From Rhodoferax sp. AJA081-3 (GTDB lineage Bacteria; Pseudomonadota; Gammaproteobacteria; Burkholderiales; Burkholderiaceae_C), in the NCBI RefSeq assembly GCF_017798165.1, contig NZ_CP059068.1:2356001-2420000 (forward strand): 64,000 nucleotides of DNA, read 5' to 3'. Shown piece by piece: positions 7,458 to 15,839 of this stretch; position 1 is the stretch's first letter; the number at the start of each line of letters is the position of its first letter. The position numbers and the translations under genes are program-made. The notes below the pieces were generated by a model, which saw nothing but the letters and a program-made list of their open reading frames with translations, was not told the DNA's origin and did not search any database.

Positions 7458-8872
7458 ACATCCAACGCTTTACTGCACCGACTTCCCGTGAGGCGCTTGC
7501 CAAAGCGCGCATGGCCTTTGGTGACGGCACACTGATCTTGTCCAACCGCCCCACCGAAAATGGCGTGGAGGTGGTTGCCACTGCAGAAGACACACTGGCC
7601 GCCCTGGACCAGATGCCCGGCAACCCCATTTCCAAAGTGGGGGGAAGCCCTGCACGCAATAACAGACCCGCGCCGCAAGACGTGGCGACCAAGGTCGAAG
7701 ACGACGCCGCGCAACTGAGCATGAGCACGCTGTCCTTTCAGGACTATGTGCGTGAACGGATGCTGCGCAAGCGCCACGAGACCGGCACAACCAACAGTGC
7801 AGAGGTATTTGCACCGCAGCCGCAGGAGCGGCCACGCGCAGCAACTACGGCCGAACGCCCAATGGTCCGCAAAGAACCTGTCCGCAAGCCACAGGCGACA
7901 GTCGCCACGCCCTCTGCCGCCATGCCCCAAGGCATCGTCGATGAGTTGCACGCCATGAAGGAGATGATGGAGGACCGGTTCAACACGCTGGCCTGGCTGG
8001 GCCAGGCGCGCCAGAATCCGATCCAGGCCAACCTGATGCTCAAGCTCATCCGCTCGGGTTACTCGCCCAATCTCTCCCGCACCATCCTGGAGCGGATGCC
8101 GGAAGAGATGAGCGCCTCTGAATCGGTTCACTGGGTCATGGACGTGCTGGAGCGCAACCTCAGGACTGACTCCGAAAGCACCTCGCTGAATGAAGAAGGC
8201 GGCGTTTTTGCACTGATCGGTGCAACCGGCGTTGGCAAGACCACCACAACGGCCAAGCTGGCTGGCCTGTGCGCCCGTACGCACGGTGCCGCAAGCGTAG
8301 GACTGATAACCCTGGACACCTACCGCGTCGGCGCCCACGAACAATTGCGGGCTTACGGAAAAATGCTGGGGGTGGTCGCGCACCTGGCGCATGACCGCGT
8401 CGCCCTGCAAGACCTGCTGGGCTTGTTGTCCAACAAGAAAATGGTGTTGATCGACACCACCGGTCTGGCACCGCGTGACCCCCGTAAACACGAGATGATG
8501 GAACTGCTCGATTTGCCCAGCGTGAAACGCCTCTTGGTGTTGAACGCCGGCAGCCACGGAGACACGCTGGATGAAGCCGTTGCCGCGTTCAAACCCGTGG
8601 GCACTCAACAAGCCATCTTCTCCAAAACCGACGAAGCCGTCAAACTCGGCCCCGCCATCGATGCGGCCATCCGCAACCAGTTGATGTTGCGCGGAATAAC
8701 AACCGGCCAACGGGTGCCCGAAGATTGGGAGGCAGCCAACGCGGCCAAACTGGTCCGGCAATCCATGCGTACCGTGGGCATTTCAGCCTACGACCCCAAA
8801 GTAAGCGACCTGGGTTTCTACTTCGGGCAACCGTCCGCCCAATCTCTTGCCAAGGGGCGCATGGATGCTTGA
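7454..8872 (+). CDS. flhF: SRP-type GTPase FlhF
   Basis: This 472-residue protein has a variable basic N-terminal region (about 1-210, the B domain), a helical N domain and a G domain with the P-loop GATGVGKT at G256-T263. DTYRVGAHEQL and a DTTGLAPRD G3 motif follow. FlhF places and starts flagella at the pole, normally restrained by FlhG. An N-terminal MNIQRFTAPTSREAL sequence is characteristic. It overlaps flhA upstream and the flhG-like gene downstream. A polar flagellum is therefore likely. Confidence 0.94.
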   Translation: MNIQRFTAPTSREALAKARMAFGDGTLILSNRPTENGVEVVATAEDTLAALDQMPGNPISKVGGSPARNNRPAPQDVATKVEDDAAQLSMSTLSFQDYVRERMLRKRHETGTTNSAEVFAPQPQERPRAATTAERPMVRKEPVRKPQATVATPSAAMPQGIVDELHAMKEMMEDRFNTLAWLGQARQNPIQANLMLKLIRSGYSPNLSRTILERMPEEMSASESVHWVMDVLERNLRTDSESTSLNEEGGVFALIGATGVGKTTTTAKLAGLCARTHGAASVGLITLDTYRVGAHEQLRAYGKMLGVVAHLAHDRVALQDLLGLLSNKKMVLIDTTGLAPRDPRKHEMMELLDLPSVKRLLVLNAGSHGDTLDEAVAAFKPVGTQQAIFSKTDEAVKLGPAIDAAIRNQLMLRGITTGQRVPEDWEAANAAKLVRQSMRTVGISAYDPKVSDLGFYFGQPSAQSLAKGRMDA

Positions 8873-9671
8873 CCATTACGCCAACCAGGCGTCCGGCTTG
8901 CTGGGCTTGGGTTGCCAGCCGGGGCCGAAACTGATTGCCATGGTCAGCCACGGCGACGAGCATGCCGAATTGCCCCTGCTGTGGCAGCTGTGTTTGTCTA
9001 TGGTGCAGCTCGGTTACTCCATCACCGTATTGGATGGAACAACGGCCGAGTCCGACACCAACCCCGGCCTGGAACAACTGCTGGACAACACACATTGGTC
9101 CGACGATGGCGCCAGTGGCATTCCAGCCTGGACCGTCATGCCTTCGGCCCATGGCTTGCGCGCCCTGTGCGGCACTCCCGACGCGCACACCCGTGGCCTG
9201 CACCACCTGCGCAAGGTGGTTCCGCCCGAAGGTGTACTGGCGCTGTATTGCCAGGCAGAGTGGATGACAACACTGCTGGGCGAGTGCCAGACGGAGCCCT
9301 TGCTTGCCGTGTCGTCCACGCGCGCATCCTTGTTGAGCAGTTATGCTGCACTCAAACGGCTGTTGATAACTGGCAAACTTAGGCCTACCATCATCCATAT
9401 GCTGCAAGACACCAACCGCCATGCCTCCAGTACAACCGCAGACACGTTGTCCGGCTTGCGTGCCTGTGCAGAGCGGTTTCTGGGGTACGAATGCAAAACT
9501 TTAACCATGCGTGAGCCACGCCATGATTCACAACACAGCGCGGAAATGCAAAGCCTGGCCCTGCGCCTGCTCGAAAATGCGATGACACTGGACGCAAAAG
9601 ATGCGCCAACCGGTGGCCTACACCGTCTGGCACCGCTGCGCCGTTTTGACCACTTTGCGGAGAGGCATTGA
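8865..9671 (+). CDS. Degenerate FlhG/FleN-like protein without Walker A
   Basis: This 268-residue product lies exactly where flhG belongs, between flhF and fliA. Its N-terminus keeps the MinD/FlhG layout: a KLIAMVS strand, an LCLSMVQLGYSITVLDG helix-strand pair and a C-terminal helical part (RACAERFLGYE). However, the segment that should read GKGGVGKT reads SHGDEHAELPLL, so the nucleotide-binding P-loop and deviant lysine are absent. FlhG normally is an ATPase that limits flagellar number by stimulating FlhF and binding FleQ. Here it could act only as a nucleotide-independent partner. The ATG at 8865 sits behind AAGGGG and overlaps flhF by eight bases; an upstream TTG at 8847 is less likely. 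Confidence 0.7.
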   Translation: MLDHYANQASGLLGLGCQPGPKLIAMVSHGDEHAELPLLWQLCLSMVQLGYSITVLDGTTAESDTNPGLEQLLDNTHWSDDGASGIPAWTVMPSAHGLRALCGTPDAHTRGLHHLRKVVPPEGVLALYCQAEWMTTLLGECQTEPLLAVSSTRASLLSSYAALKRLLITGKLRPTIIHMLQDTNRHASSTTADTLSGLRACAERFLGYECKTLTMREPRHDSQHSAEMQSLALRLLENAMTLDAKDAPTGGLHRLAPLRRFDHFAERH

Positions 9672-10387
9672 TGTACACCGAGAAGGGGCAATTGGACCGG
9701 TCTGCGCTGATCAAGCAGTACCAACCTCTGGTACGGCGGTTGGCACATTACATGATGGCCAAGCTGCCTGCCAGCGTCGAGGTGGATGACCTGATACAGG
9801 TCGGCCTCATTGGTCTGGCAGATGCGCTGTCCCGGTACGAGTCCGCCCAAGGTGTGCAGTTTGAAACGTTTGCCACCCAACGCATCCGAGGTGCCATGCT
9901 GGACGAATTGCGCGGCAATGACTGGATGTCACGCGGCTCGCGCAAGAGCCAAAAAGAGATCGAGACCACCATGCGGCGCCTGGAACACCGCCTGGGTCGC
10001 AGTCCTATTGAGTCTGAAATTGCAAGCGAGATGGGTATGAGTCTGGTGGACTACCAGAGCCTGCTGGGCAAAGTGCGCGGCACCCAGTTGGTGTATCTGG
10101 AGGACATGTCGCGCAATGGGGAAGAAGACGATAGCTTCCTGGACCGCCATGTGGCGGACAGTGAAGCAGACCCCATGAACATGCTGCGGGACCACCGCCT
10201 GCGGGAATCATTGGTTGCCGCCATCAAGAGTTTGCCTGAGCGCGAGCAATACATCATGAGCATGTATTACGAGCAGGATATGAATCTGAAGGAAATCGCT
10301 GCAGTCCTGGACGTGACCGAGTCCCGCATCTGCCAGCTGCACAGCCAGTCAATTGCCCGTCTCCGGGCAAAAATGCGTTCACATTGA
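9671..10387 (+). CDS. fliA: Flagellar sigma factor FliA (sigma28)
   Basis: This 238-residue sigma factor has region 2 (VEVDDLIQVGLIGLADALSRYE and FETFATQRIRGAMLDELR), region 3 (EIETTMRRLEHRLGRSPIESEIA) and region 4 with a helix-turn-helix (LKEIAAVLDVTESRICQLHSQ). It drives late genes from TMAAG-N11-GCCGATAA promoters, three of which are proposed in this window. The ATG at 9671 overlaps the stop of the preceding gene by one base. The anti-sigma gene flgM lies 470 bp away on the other strand. Confidence 0.96.
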   Translation: MYTEKGQLDRSALIKQYQPLVRRLAHYMMAKLPASVEVDDLIQVGLIGLADALSRYESAQGVQFETFATQRIRGAMLDELRGNDWMSRGSRKSQKEIETTMRRLEHRLGRSPIESEIASEMGMSLVDYQSLLGKVRGTQLVYLEDMSRNGEEDDSFLDRHVADSEADPMNMLRDHRLRESLVAAIKSLPEREQYIMSMYYEQDMNLKEIAAVLDVTESRICQLHSQSIARLRAKMRSH

Positions 10388-10405
10388 TTGGTTTTTCGCG
10401 CAATC

Positions 10406-10421
10406 CCCACCACGCGGTGGG
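10406..10421. terminator. Weak hairpin between convergent fliA and flgN
   Basis: CCCACC (10406-10411) and GGTGGG (10416-10421) form a 6-bp GC-rich stem with a 4-base loop in the 46-bp gap between two converging genes. No T-run follows on either strand, so its strength as a terminator is uncertain. Confidence 0.35.
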
Positions 10422-10433
10422 TGGGAGACAGGC

Positions 10434-10814
10434 TCAGGCAGCGAGGACCGAAAATGCGCCGGATTGGCGTACGGGTTGACCATAAGCGCCGCTTCCCGCA
10501 TAGGTCGCTTTGTCTCGGGTAGCAGGCACCACAATCTCCAGTGCACGGTCTACGTAGGCCATATGGCGCAGCAGATTCTCACGCAGGTTGGCAATGCCAG
10601 TCGCCAAAACCTGGACTCTGCGGCGTTGACGGGGTTGCTTGAACTGCGCCAAACCTTTTCCACCGGTCACTTGCAGCAAGTCCACCGCCAAGCGCTGCAG
10701 TGCAGCACTACCGGACTGCAATGCGTCGGGGCGCCCTTCTACCAAGCTTGCGGACAGGGCGTTGAGCTGGGATTCAAGAAGATCGAGTTGGGTATCCAGG
10801 GAAGAATTTTGCAT
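10434..10814 (-). CDS. flgN: Flagellar export chaperone FlgN
   Basis: This 126-residue helical protein follows flgM with a 44-bp gap, the standard flgMN order. FlgN guards the hook-filament junction proteins FlgK and FlgL before export and affects FlgM translation. Sequence is weakly conserved in this family: an N-terminal helix starting MQNSSLDTQLDLLESQLNAL, leucine-rich heptads and a disordered Gly/Ala tail fit. The call depends partly on position. It should be expressed from the sigma28 promoter at 11228-11254. Confidence 0.8.
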   Translation of the reverse strand: MQNSSLDTQLDLLESQLNALSASLVEGRPDALQSGSAALQRLAVDLLQVTGGKGLAQFKQPRQRRRVQVLATGIANLRENLLRHMAYVDRALEIVVPATRDKATYAGSGAYGQPVRQSGAFSVLAA

Positions 10815-10858
10815 TTTGGGGCCTTTGCATTAAAAAAGTGCGCGGGCCCCAAACGAAC

Positions 10859-11185
10859 TCAACGGGAGGTTCGGTTGAGCATTTCCTGCGCGTTGGTCAA
10901 AAGTTTGTCGGCAATGGCTTCCGGGTTGACCACGTAGGACCCGTCCTCGATGGCCGCACGAACGGACGCTACCTTTTGCGTATCGATGTCCGCACCCTCG
11001 TTCCGACCGGACTTCTCCAGCCCCCGGGCCAAAGTAGACACCGTTACAGCCACACCGGCAGACCGCGTGCTTTGCGTCGCTCCGCTGGAAGCGGTGGCAC
11101 TGGCGTTTTGACCCGCCTTTTGTGCCGTTGCAGCATTGCCGAGCTGAGTCTGAATCGAGTTGTCTGGTGTTTGACCGATTTTCAT
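10859..11185 (-). CDS. flgM: Anti-sigma28 factor FlgM
   Basis: This 108-residue protein starts MKIGQTPD, has a low-complexity Ser/Ala/Thr middle and ends with the sigma-binding helices (VASVRAAIEDGSYVVNPEAIADKLL). FlgM holds FliA inactive until it is exported through the finished hook. An upstream ATG at 11203 would add six residues (MVLENP); the ATG at 11185 is chosen because the product then begins MKI like other FlgMs. A near-perfect sigma28 promoter lies 43-69 bp upstream. Confidence 0.92.
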   Translation of the reverse strand: MKIGQTPDNSIQTQLGNAATAQKAGQNASATASSGATQSTRSAGVAVTVSTLARGLEKSGRNEGADIDTQKVASVRAAIEDGSYVVNPEAIADKLLTNAQEMLNRTSR

Positions 11186-11227
11186 AGGGTTCTCCAAAAC
11201 CACGGAATATGTAGTCTCGTGCGATAG

Positions 11228-11254
11228 TTATCGGCCGCATCATGACTGACTTTA
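11228..11254 (-). promoter_or_regulatory. Sigma28 promoter of flgMN
   Basis: Read on the minus strand: TAAAGTCA (11254-11247), exactly 11 bases, then GCCGATAA (11235-11228). The -10 box matches the FliA consensus at all 8 positions and the -35 box at 6 of 8. It points to flgM, 43 bp away, and is the clearest promoter in the window. Confidence 0.88.
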
Positions 11255-11290
11255 GAGAAATTTGCATAGAAAAAAGGTGGCAATTGTGGT

Positions 11291-12034
11291 CTATAGGTCG
11301 ATCTTTACTGTTTTTGTATCCAGCACCGTGCCAGAGGACACCCGCCCGTTCTCCATGCGAACCCTGGCAACCTGCCCCACCACCCCTGCTGACAAAGCCT
11401 GCCCTTCGGCGGAAACCTGAAAACCGGCGCCCTGCGCGACCACCCGAACCTGGGCACCCGCCTGAAACACCTGCGCGGGTCTGACCATGCCTTGCCGCAG
11501 GGTCTGGCCCGTCATCAACGCGCGGGTGGCAATCTGTCCGACCCACAAGGCCTTGTCCCGGACGACGGGGCTGTTTTCCTCGGCCCAGTTCACTTCGGCC
11601 TCCACCACATCGTCTTCCGTTAGTGCACTCCCAGCGGCCACCTGTCCTTTGATCACCCAGGCGTTGCCATAGGCATTCACGGTCACCGGCAAAGACACAT
11701 TCCAACGGCTCATGCCATCCACGCAGCGCAAACCCACACGGGTGCGCCCCCATAAACGGGCGCCAGGTGGCAGATACGGCTCGACATTCCCGCAGGGGGC
11801 CAGCTTCAGCCGGCTGTCCAGATTCCCCAGTTTGACCTCCATGCGCAGCGCAGTAGCGCCTGCCGGTTGGGCCGCAGCGGTGGCATCGCGCAACCAGTCC
11901 TGCGCCACAGCCTGAACCTCGGGTGCTGACGCGCCCTGCGCCAGCGCGGGGTTTGCGGCCATGGTCAGCCCCAACACGGACACCGCCGCCACTGGAAGCC
12001 ACACGGCGCGCAGCTGACTCAAAAGACTAAACAT
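11291..12034 (-). CDS. flgA: P-ring assembly chaperone FlgA
   Basis: This 247-residue exported protein has a signal peptide (about 1-32, ending NPALAQG) and the FlgA SAF/beta-clip C-terminal domain (GQTLRQGMVRPAQVFQAGAQV in pieces). FlgA helps FlgI polymerise into the P-ring in the periplasm. Two cysteines around the LKLAPCGNVEP and VGLRCVDG segments fit the conserved disulfide. It is divergent from flgB and has a good GGAGGA ribosome binding site before its start. Confidence 0.93.
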   Translation of the reverse strand: MFSLLSQLRAVWLPVAAVSVLGLTMAANPALAQGASAPEVQAVAQDWLRDATAAAQPAGATALRMEVKLGNLDSRLKLAPCGNVEPYLPPGARLWGRTRVGLRCVDGMSRWNVSLPVTVNAYGNAWVIKGQVAAGSALTEDDVVEAEVNWAEENSPVVRDKALWVGQIATRALMTGQTLRQGMVRPAQVFQAGAQVRVVAQGAGFQVSAEGQALSAGVVGQVARVRMENGRVSSGTVLDTKTVKIDL

Positions 12035-12130
12035 GGCATTCCTCCAAACGCGTCAGCCGGTTGAAACCACCAGCCGGACACTAAGCATGGGAAAACCAAC
12101 TATAGAGAGCAGAGGCAACCACAAACCCCT

Positions 12131-12180
12131 CAAATGACCGGCTTTAGCCCCCGTATTCCACCGCTAAAAAATTAAAGGTT
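12131..12180 (-). repeat. Degenerate GGGGGCTA repeat copy on the minus strand
   Basis: Read on the minus strand this stretch gives TTTTTTAGCGG, then AATACGGGGGCTAAAGCCGG and TCATTTG. That matches the 3' half of the dispersed repeat; the 5' arm is not clear. It is the only copy seen in the opposite orientation and lies in the flgA-flgB divergent promoter region. Confidence 0.45.
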
Positions 12181-12207
12181 TTCCCATAATTGCCCAACGC
12201 CGAACAA

Positions 12208-12250
12208 CCTGGTCCATCCAGGGGGTTCGTAAACCCATTCGGAGGTGATC
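12208..12250 (+). promoter_or_regulatory. Leader hairpins and perfect Shine-Dalgarno of flgB
   Basis: Two small adjacent hairpins occur: CCTGG-N5-CCAGG (12208-12222) and GGGTT-CGTA-AACCC (12223-12236). They are followed by GGAGGTGATC (12241-12250), which is fully complementary to the usual 3' end of 16S rRNA, one base before the flgB ATG. The site suggests very strong translation initiation for the first gene of the long flg operon. Confidence 0.6.
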
Positions 12251-12251
12251 A

Positions 12252-12674
12252 ATGTTTGCCAATCTAACCAGCACACTGGACTTTCACTCCAACGCGCTGG
12301 TCCTGCGCGCCGAACGGCAGCGTGTGATTGCCAGCAACATTGCCAATGCCGACACGCCGGGGTACGCCGGGCGCGATATCAACTTCAAAGAGGCATTAAC
12401 CGCAGCGAATGGGGCAGCCCCGGCATCCTCTGCTCCGCGACAAGCCACGGGTTCCGGCAATCCGCGCCACATTCCACTGCAGGCCAGCACCACAAGCCTG
12501 GACGCAACGGCCCTGCGCTACACCACCCAGAGCCAACCGGCCATGGACGGCAACAGTGTGGACATGGACCGCGAACGCGCCAATTTTGTCGACAACTCGG
12601 TCCGCTACGAAGCGACCCTGCGCTTTATTAACGGCCAGTCCAAGACTTTATTGAGTGCCATACAAGGACAGTAG
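12252..12674 (+). CDS. flgB: Proximal rod protein FlgB
   Basis: This 140-residue rod protein has the N-terminal rod motif (RQRVIASNIANADTPGYAGRDINF) and a helical C-terminus (NFVDNSVRYEATLRFINGQ). It forms the rod part nearest the MS-ring and is exported by the type III gate. It is the first gene of the flgBCDEFGHIJKL operon, with a perfect ribosome binding site at 12241-12250. flgC follows 11 bp later. Length is normal. Confidence 0.95.
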   Translation: MFANLTSTLDFHSNALVLRAERQRVIASNIANADTPGYAGRDINFKEALTAANGAAPASSAPRQATGSGNPRHIPLQASTTSLDATALRYTTQSQPAMDGNSVDMDRERANFVDNSVRYEATLRFINGQSKTLLSAIQGQ

Positions 12675-12685
12675 GGAGCTAAACC

Positions 12686-13090
12686 ATGTCCATGTTTTCC
12701 ATTTTCAACGTGTCGGGCAGCGCCATCAGCGCACAGTCCCAGCGCCTCAATGTGGTGGCCAGCAACCTGGCCAACGCCGATGCGGTCGCAGGCCCCGACG
12801 GCCAGGGTTACAAGAGTCGGCAGGTGGTGTTTGAGACCACACCCATGGGCGCGGATGCGTCGTCTGGCGTGCGGGTCAACAGCATCCGTGAGAGCAACGA
12901 GCCCATGAAACGGGTCCACAACCCGGCGCACCCTTCAGCAGACGCCGATGGTTATGTAACCCAGTCCAACGTCAACCCCGTGGAGGAGATGGTCAACATG
13001 ATCTCCGCCTCGCGCTCGTACCAGAACAACGTCGAGGTGATGAACACCGCCAAAACGCTACTGCTCAAAACCCTGCAAATGGGTCAATGA
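12686..13090 (+). CDS. flgC: Proximal rod protein FlgC
   Basis: This 134-residue rod protein carries the N-terminal FNVSGSAISAQSQRLNVVAS and NLANADAVAGPDGQGY motifs and the C-terminal NPVEEMVNMISASRSYQNNV coiled coil shared by flagellar axial proteins. It stacks on FlgB in the rod. It lies 11 bp after flgB and 17 bp before the preferred flgD start. Confidence 0.95.
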   Translation: MSMFSIFNVSGSAISAQSQRLNVVASNLANADAVAGPDGQGYKSRQVVFETTPMGADASSGVRVNSIRESNEPMKRVHNPAHPSADADGYVTQSNVNPVEEMVNMISASRSYQNNVEVMNTAKTLLLKTLQMGQ

Positions 13091-13107
13091 GCCAAGGAGA
13101 TTCCCAC

Positions 13108-13758
13108 ATGGTAAGCAGCGTCACCAACACCCCCAGCGCCATACCCGGTGCAACCGCCAAGACGGCCGGCCAGACATCGGCCGATGCACAACAGGACCGC
13201 TTTTTGAAGTTGCTGGTTGCGCAGTTGAACAACCAGGACCCCATGAACCCCATGGACAACGCCCAGATGACCAGCCAGATGGCACAGATCAACACCGTCT
13301 CGGGCATCCAGCAGTTGAACGAAACCATGAAGTCCATGGCCGGTCAGTTCACGTCCATGCAGGTGATGCAAAGCGCAAACATGATTGGCCACGGCGTCAT
13401 GCTGCAGAGCAATACCTTGTCGATTGACGCTGGCAAGGCCCGTGGCGCCATTGACCTGGAAGGCACTGCCTCCAGCGTCAGTGTGCAGATCCTGAGCCCC
13501 GGCGGGCAGGTGCTGGACACCATCAACCTGGGCTCCAAGGCAGCCGGTCGCCACAGCTTTGAGTGGGACGCCTCCAGCTACAACGGCACCGCCAACCCCA
13601 CGTTCAAAGTGGTTGCCACCAACGGCAAGACCAACGTGGCGTCCACTGCACTGGCACAGGACACCGTCACCTCCATTGGCACCGGCAGCGGCGGCATGAG
13701 CATCCAGCTCAAAGGCCGCGAAGCCGTAGGGTACGACGCCATTCAGGCCATTTTGTAG
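13108..13758 (+). CDS. flgD: Hook cap protein FlgD
   Basis: This 216-residue protein has the FlgD N-terminal signature (QQDRFLKLLVAQLNNQDPM) and a C-terminal FlgD Ig/tudor-like domain. It caps the growing hook and directs FlgE assembly. The frame extends to an ATG at 13087 inside the flgC stop, but AAGGAG at 13093-13098 with a 9-base spacing favours the ATG at 13108. An alternative start at 13087 would add seven residues. Confidence 0.93.
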   Translation: MVSSVTNTPSAIPGATAKTAGQTSADAQQDRFLKLLVAQLNNQDPMNPMDNAQMTSQMAQINTVSGIQQLNETMKSMAGQFTSMQVMQSANMIGHGVMLQSNTLSIDAGKARGAIDLEGTASSVSVQILSPGGQVLDTINLGSKAAGRHSFEWDASSYNGTANPTFKVVATNGKTNVASTALAQDTVTSIGTGSGGMSIQLKGREAVGYDAIQAIL

Positions 13759-13804
13759 ACACCACCCCGAACGCAACCCCTCCCAGCTACCCAAGGAATA
13801 CACC

Positions 13805-15034
13805 ATGAGCTTCCAAACCGGCCTTTCGGGCTTGAACTCTTCCGCCAAGAACCTCGACGTGATTGGCAACAACATCGCCAACTCCAACACGGTGGGCTAC
13901 AAGTCATCCCGCGCGGAGTTTGCGGCCATCGTTGCGTCCTCCATTGGCCCCAGCGGTGGTGGTGGTGCGGGTGGCGGTATCGGCGTGGAGGTGGCGACTG
14001 TCTCGCAGCAGTTCTCCCAGGGCACGGTCAACATCACGGGGAACAACCTGGACGTGGCGATCAATGGCGGTGGATTCTTCCAATTGACGCTGACAGATGG
14101 CAGCCCAGCCTATACCCGTGACGGCCAGTTCAAACTCGACCAAGACGGCAACATGATCACCAACTCGGGCGCCAGCGTGATGGGTTTTCCGACCGACGTC
14201 AACGGAACCCCGACCAGCACCACCACATCACCCATGGTCATTCCGGCGGGCGCACCCATTCCAGCCCAGGTCACGAGTGAAATCTCCGCAGCCTTCAACC
14301 TGGATGCACGTGCGGTTATTGCGGCATCTGCCGTGCCGCCCACGCCCTACACCACCTACGGAACCTCCTTGAACGCCTTTGACCCGCAAGGTGTAGAAAT
14401 TCCCGTCCGGCTGTATTTCATCAAGACGGCGGCTGACGCCTGGGATGTCTACGATGGCGACCCTGCCGGTGTACCAACACCCGGCACCAACCTGGGTGCC
14501 CTCACCTTTGACAACGCCGGCAACCTGCTCACGCCAGCGGCACCAGCCGAACTCAATATCACGCTGACCTCCAGCAACCCGAACATTGCGCCGTTTGTGG
14601 TCCCCATCGACTTCGGTTCGGCTACCCAGTATGGAACCGCCTTTGCCGTGTCCGACCTGACGCAGGACGGCTACACCGCGGGCACACTGACCGGTGTGTC
14701 CATCAGTGAGCAAGGTGTCATCACCACCCGCTACTCCAATGGCCAAAGCCAGGCGACCGGTCAGCTGGCCCTGGCGGAGTTCCGCAATGTGCAGGGCCTG
14801 AAACCCGTAGGCCAGGGCAACTGGGTGGAAACCAATACCTCGGGCCAGCCCATCCAGGGCAACCCCGGCCAGGGCAACTTCGGCACCATCAACTCCGGCG
14901 CACTGGAGTCTTCCAACGTGGACCTAACCGCTGAACTGGTGGCCATGATGACCGCCCAGCGCGACTACCAGGCCAACGCACAGACCATCAAAACGCAGGA
15001 CACGGTGTTGCAGACACTGGTGAATTTGCGCTAA
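13805..15034 (+). CDS. flgE: Flagellar hook protein FlgE
   Basis: This 409-residue axial protein starts SFQTGLSGLNSSAKNLDVIG, has the NNIANSNTVGYK motif, the hook middle domains (about 150-310) and the C-terminal LTAELVAMMTAQRDYQANAQ coiled coil. It polymerises into the flexible hook. A Gly-rich loop (GGGGAGGGIG) at about residues 56-66 is longer than in enterics. It is exported after the rod and before the FlhB switch. Confidence 0.96.
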   Translation: MSFQTGLSGLNSSAKNLDVIGNNIANSNTVGYKSSRAEFAAIVASSIGPSGGGGAGGGIGVEVATVSQQFSQGTVNITGNNLDVAINGGGFFQLTLTDGSPAYTRDGQFKLDQDGNMITNSGASVMGFPTDVNGTPTSTTTSPMVIPAGAPIPAQVTSEISAAFNLDARAVIAASAVPPTPYTTYGTSLNAFDPQGVEIPVRLYFIKTAADAWDVYDGDPAGVPTPGTNLGALTFDNAGNLLTPAAPAELNITLTSSNPNIAPFVVPIDFGSATQYGTAFAVSDLTQDGYTAGTLTGVSISEQGVITTRYSNGQSQATGQLALAEFRNVQGLKPVGQGNWVETNTSGQPIQGNPGQGNFGTINSGALESSNVDLTAELVAMMTAQRDYQANAQTIKTQDTVLQTLVNLR

Positions 15035-15060
15035 CCACCGCTTAACGGAGCCACCCCACC

Positions 15061-15801
15061 ATGGACCGCCTCATCTACACCGCGATGTCGGGCGCCAACG
15101 CGGCCGCAAGTCGCCAGGCCGTCCTGTCCAACAACCTGGCCAACGCCTCCACCAACGGGTTTCGGGCCGAGTTATCCACCTACCGCGCCGTACCCCTGCA
15201 GGGCGAAGGCGCCACCACACGCGTCTTCGCGGTGGAAGCCACTGCTGGCCATCTGGACCGGCCAGGCCCCGCCATGCGCACGGACCGCAGCCTGGACGTG
15301 ATGGCCAATGGCAACAGCTGGTTTGCCGTGCAATCATTGGACGGCACCGAGGCTTACACCCGCAATGGCCACCTGGAAGTTTCCACCGACGGCACGGTTG
15401 TTTCCGGCATCGGGCTGCCGGTCCTCTCCAACGGCGGCGCGCCCATGACCGCACCGGCGGGCTCCACGCTATCTATTGGCAACGATGGCACGGTTACCGC
15501 CAAAGTGGGCAACCAGCCGGCCAATGGCATAGGCCGGCTGAAGATGGTCACGCCCAACGGCGACGATCCGATCCGGCGGGGGGCCGACGGTTTGTTTCGC
15601 GCCAACTCGGGTGACCCACTGCCCAACGACGACAACGCCAAACTGCAGACCGGCGTGCTGGAAGGATCCAACGTCAACCCCATCGAAACCATGGTGGGCA
15701 TGATCCAAACAGCGCGCCAGTTTGAGACCCAGATGCGCCTGCTGCAAACCGCTGAATCCAACGACCGCTCCGCCGGCCAGTTGTTAGGCCTGCAAGGTTG
15801 A
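15061..15801 (+). CDS. flgF: Proximal rod protein FlgF
   Basis: This 246-residue rod protein begins MDRLIYTAMSGANAA and keeps the SNNLANASTNGFRAEL motif, the SWFAVQ and AYTRNGHLEV strands, and the C-terminal NPIETMVGMIQTARQFETQM helix. It forms part of the proximal rod between FlgC and FlgG. It follows flgE by 26 bp and precedes flgG by 38 bp. Confidence 0.95.
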   Translation: MDRLIYTAMSGANAAASRQAVLSNNLANASTNGFRAELSTYRAVPLQGEGATTRVFAVEATAGHLDRPGPAMRTDRSLDVMANGNSWFAVQSLDGTEAYTRNGHLEVSTDGTVVSGIGLPVLSNGGAPMTAPAGSTLSIGNDGTVTAKVGNQPANGIGRLKMVTPNGDDPIRRGADGLFRANSGDPLPNDDNAKLQTGVLEGSNVNPIETMVGMIQTARQFETQMRLLQTAESNDRSAGQLLGLQG

Positions 15802-15839
15802 TGCGCCCGCGCAGCCAACCACACCACTAGGAAGCTGAC

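Noticed and set aside
7136-8761. 541-residue minus-strand frame opposite flhA-flhF
   Set aside because: It spans two real overlapping genes and its composition (rich in Gly, His and Gln) is typical of an antisense frame.
8865-9671. Calling the gene a ParA/MinD ATPase
   Set aside because: The P-loop and the deviant lysine are missing, so an ATPase claim is not supported although the fold may be related.
12160-12205. Sigma28 promoter before flgB
   Set aside because: TAAAGGTT is followed after 11 bases by GCCCAACG, which does not match GCCGATAA; flgB is expected to be class II.
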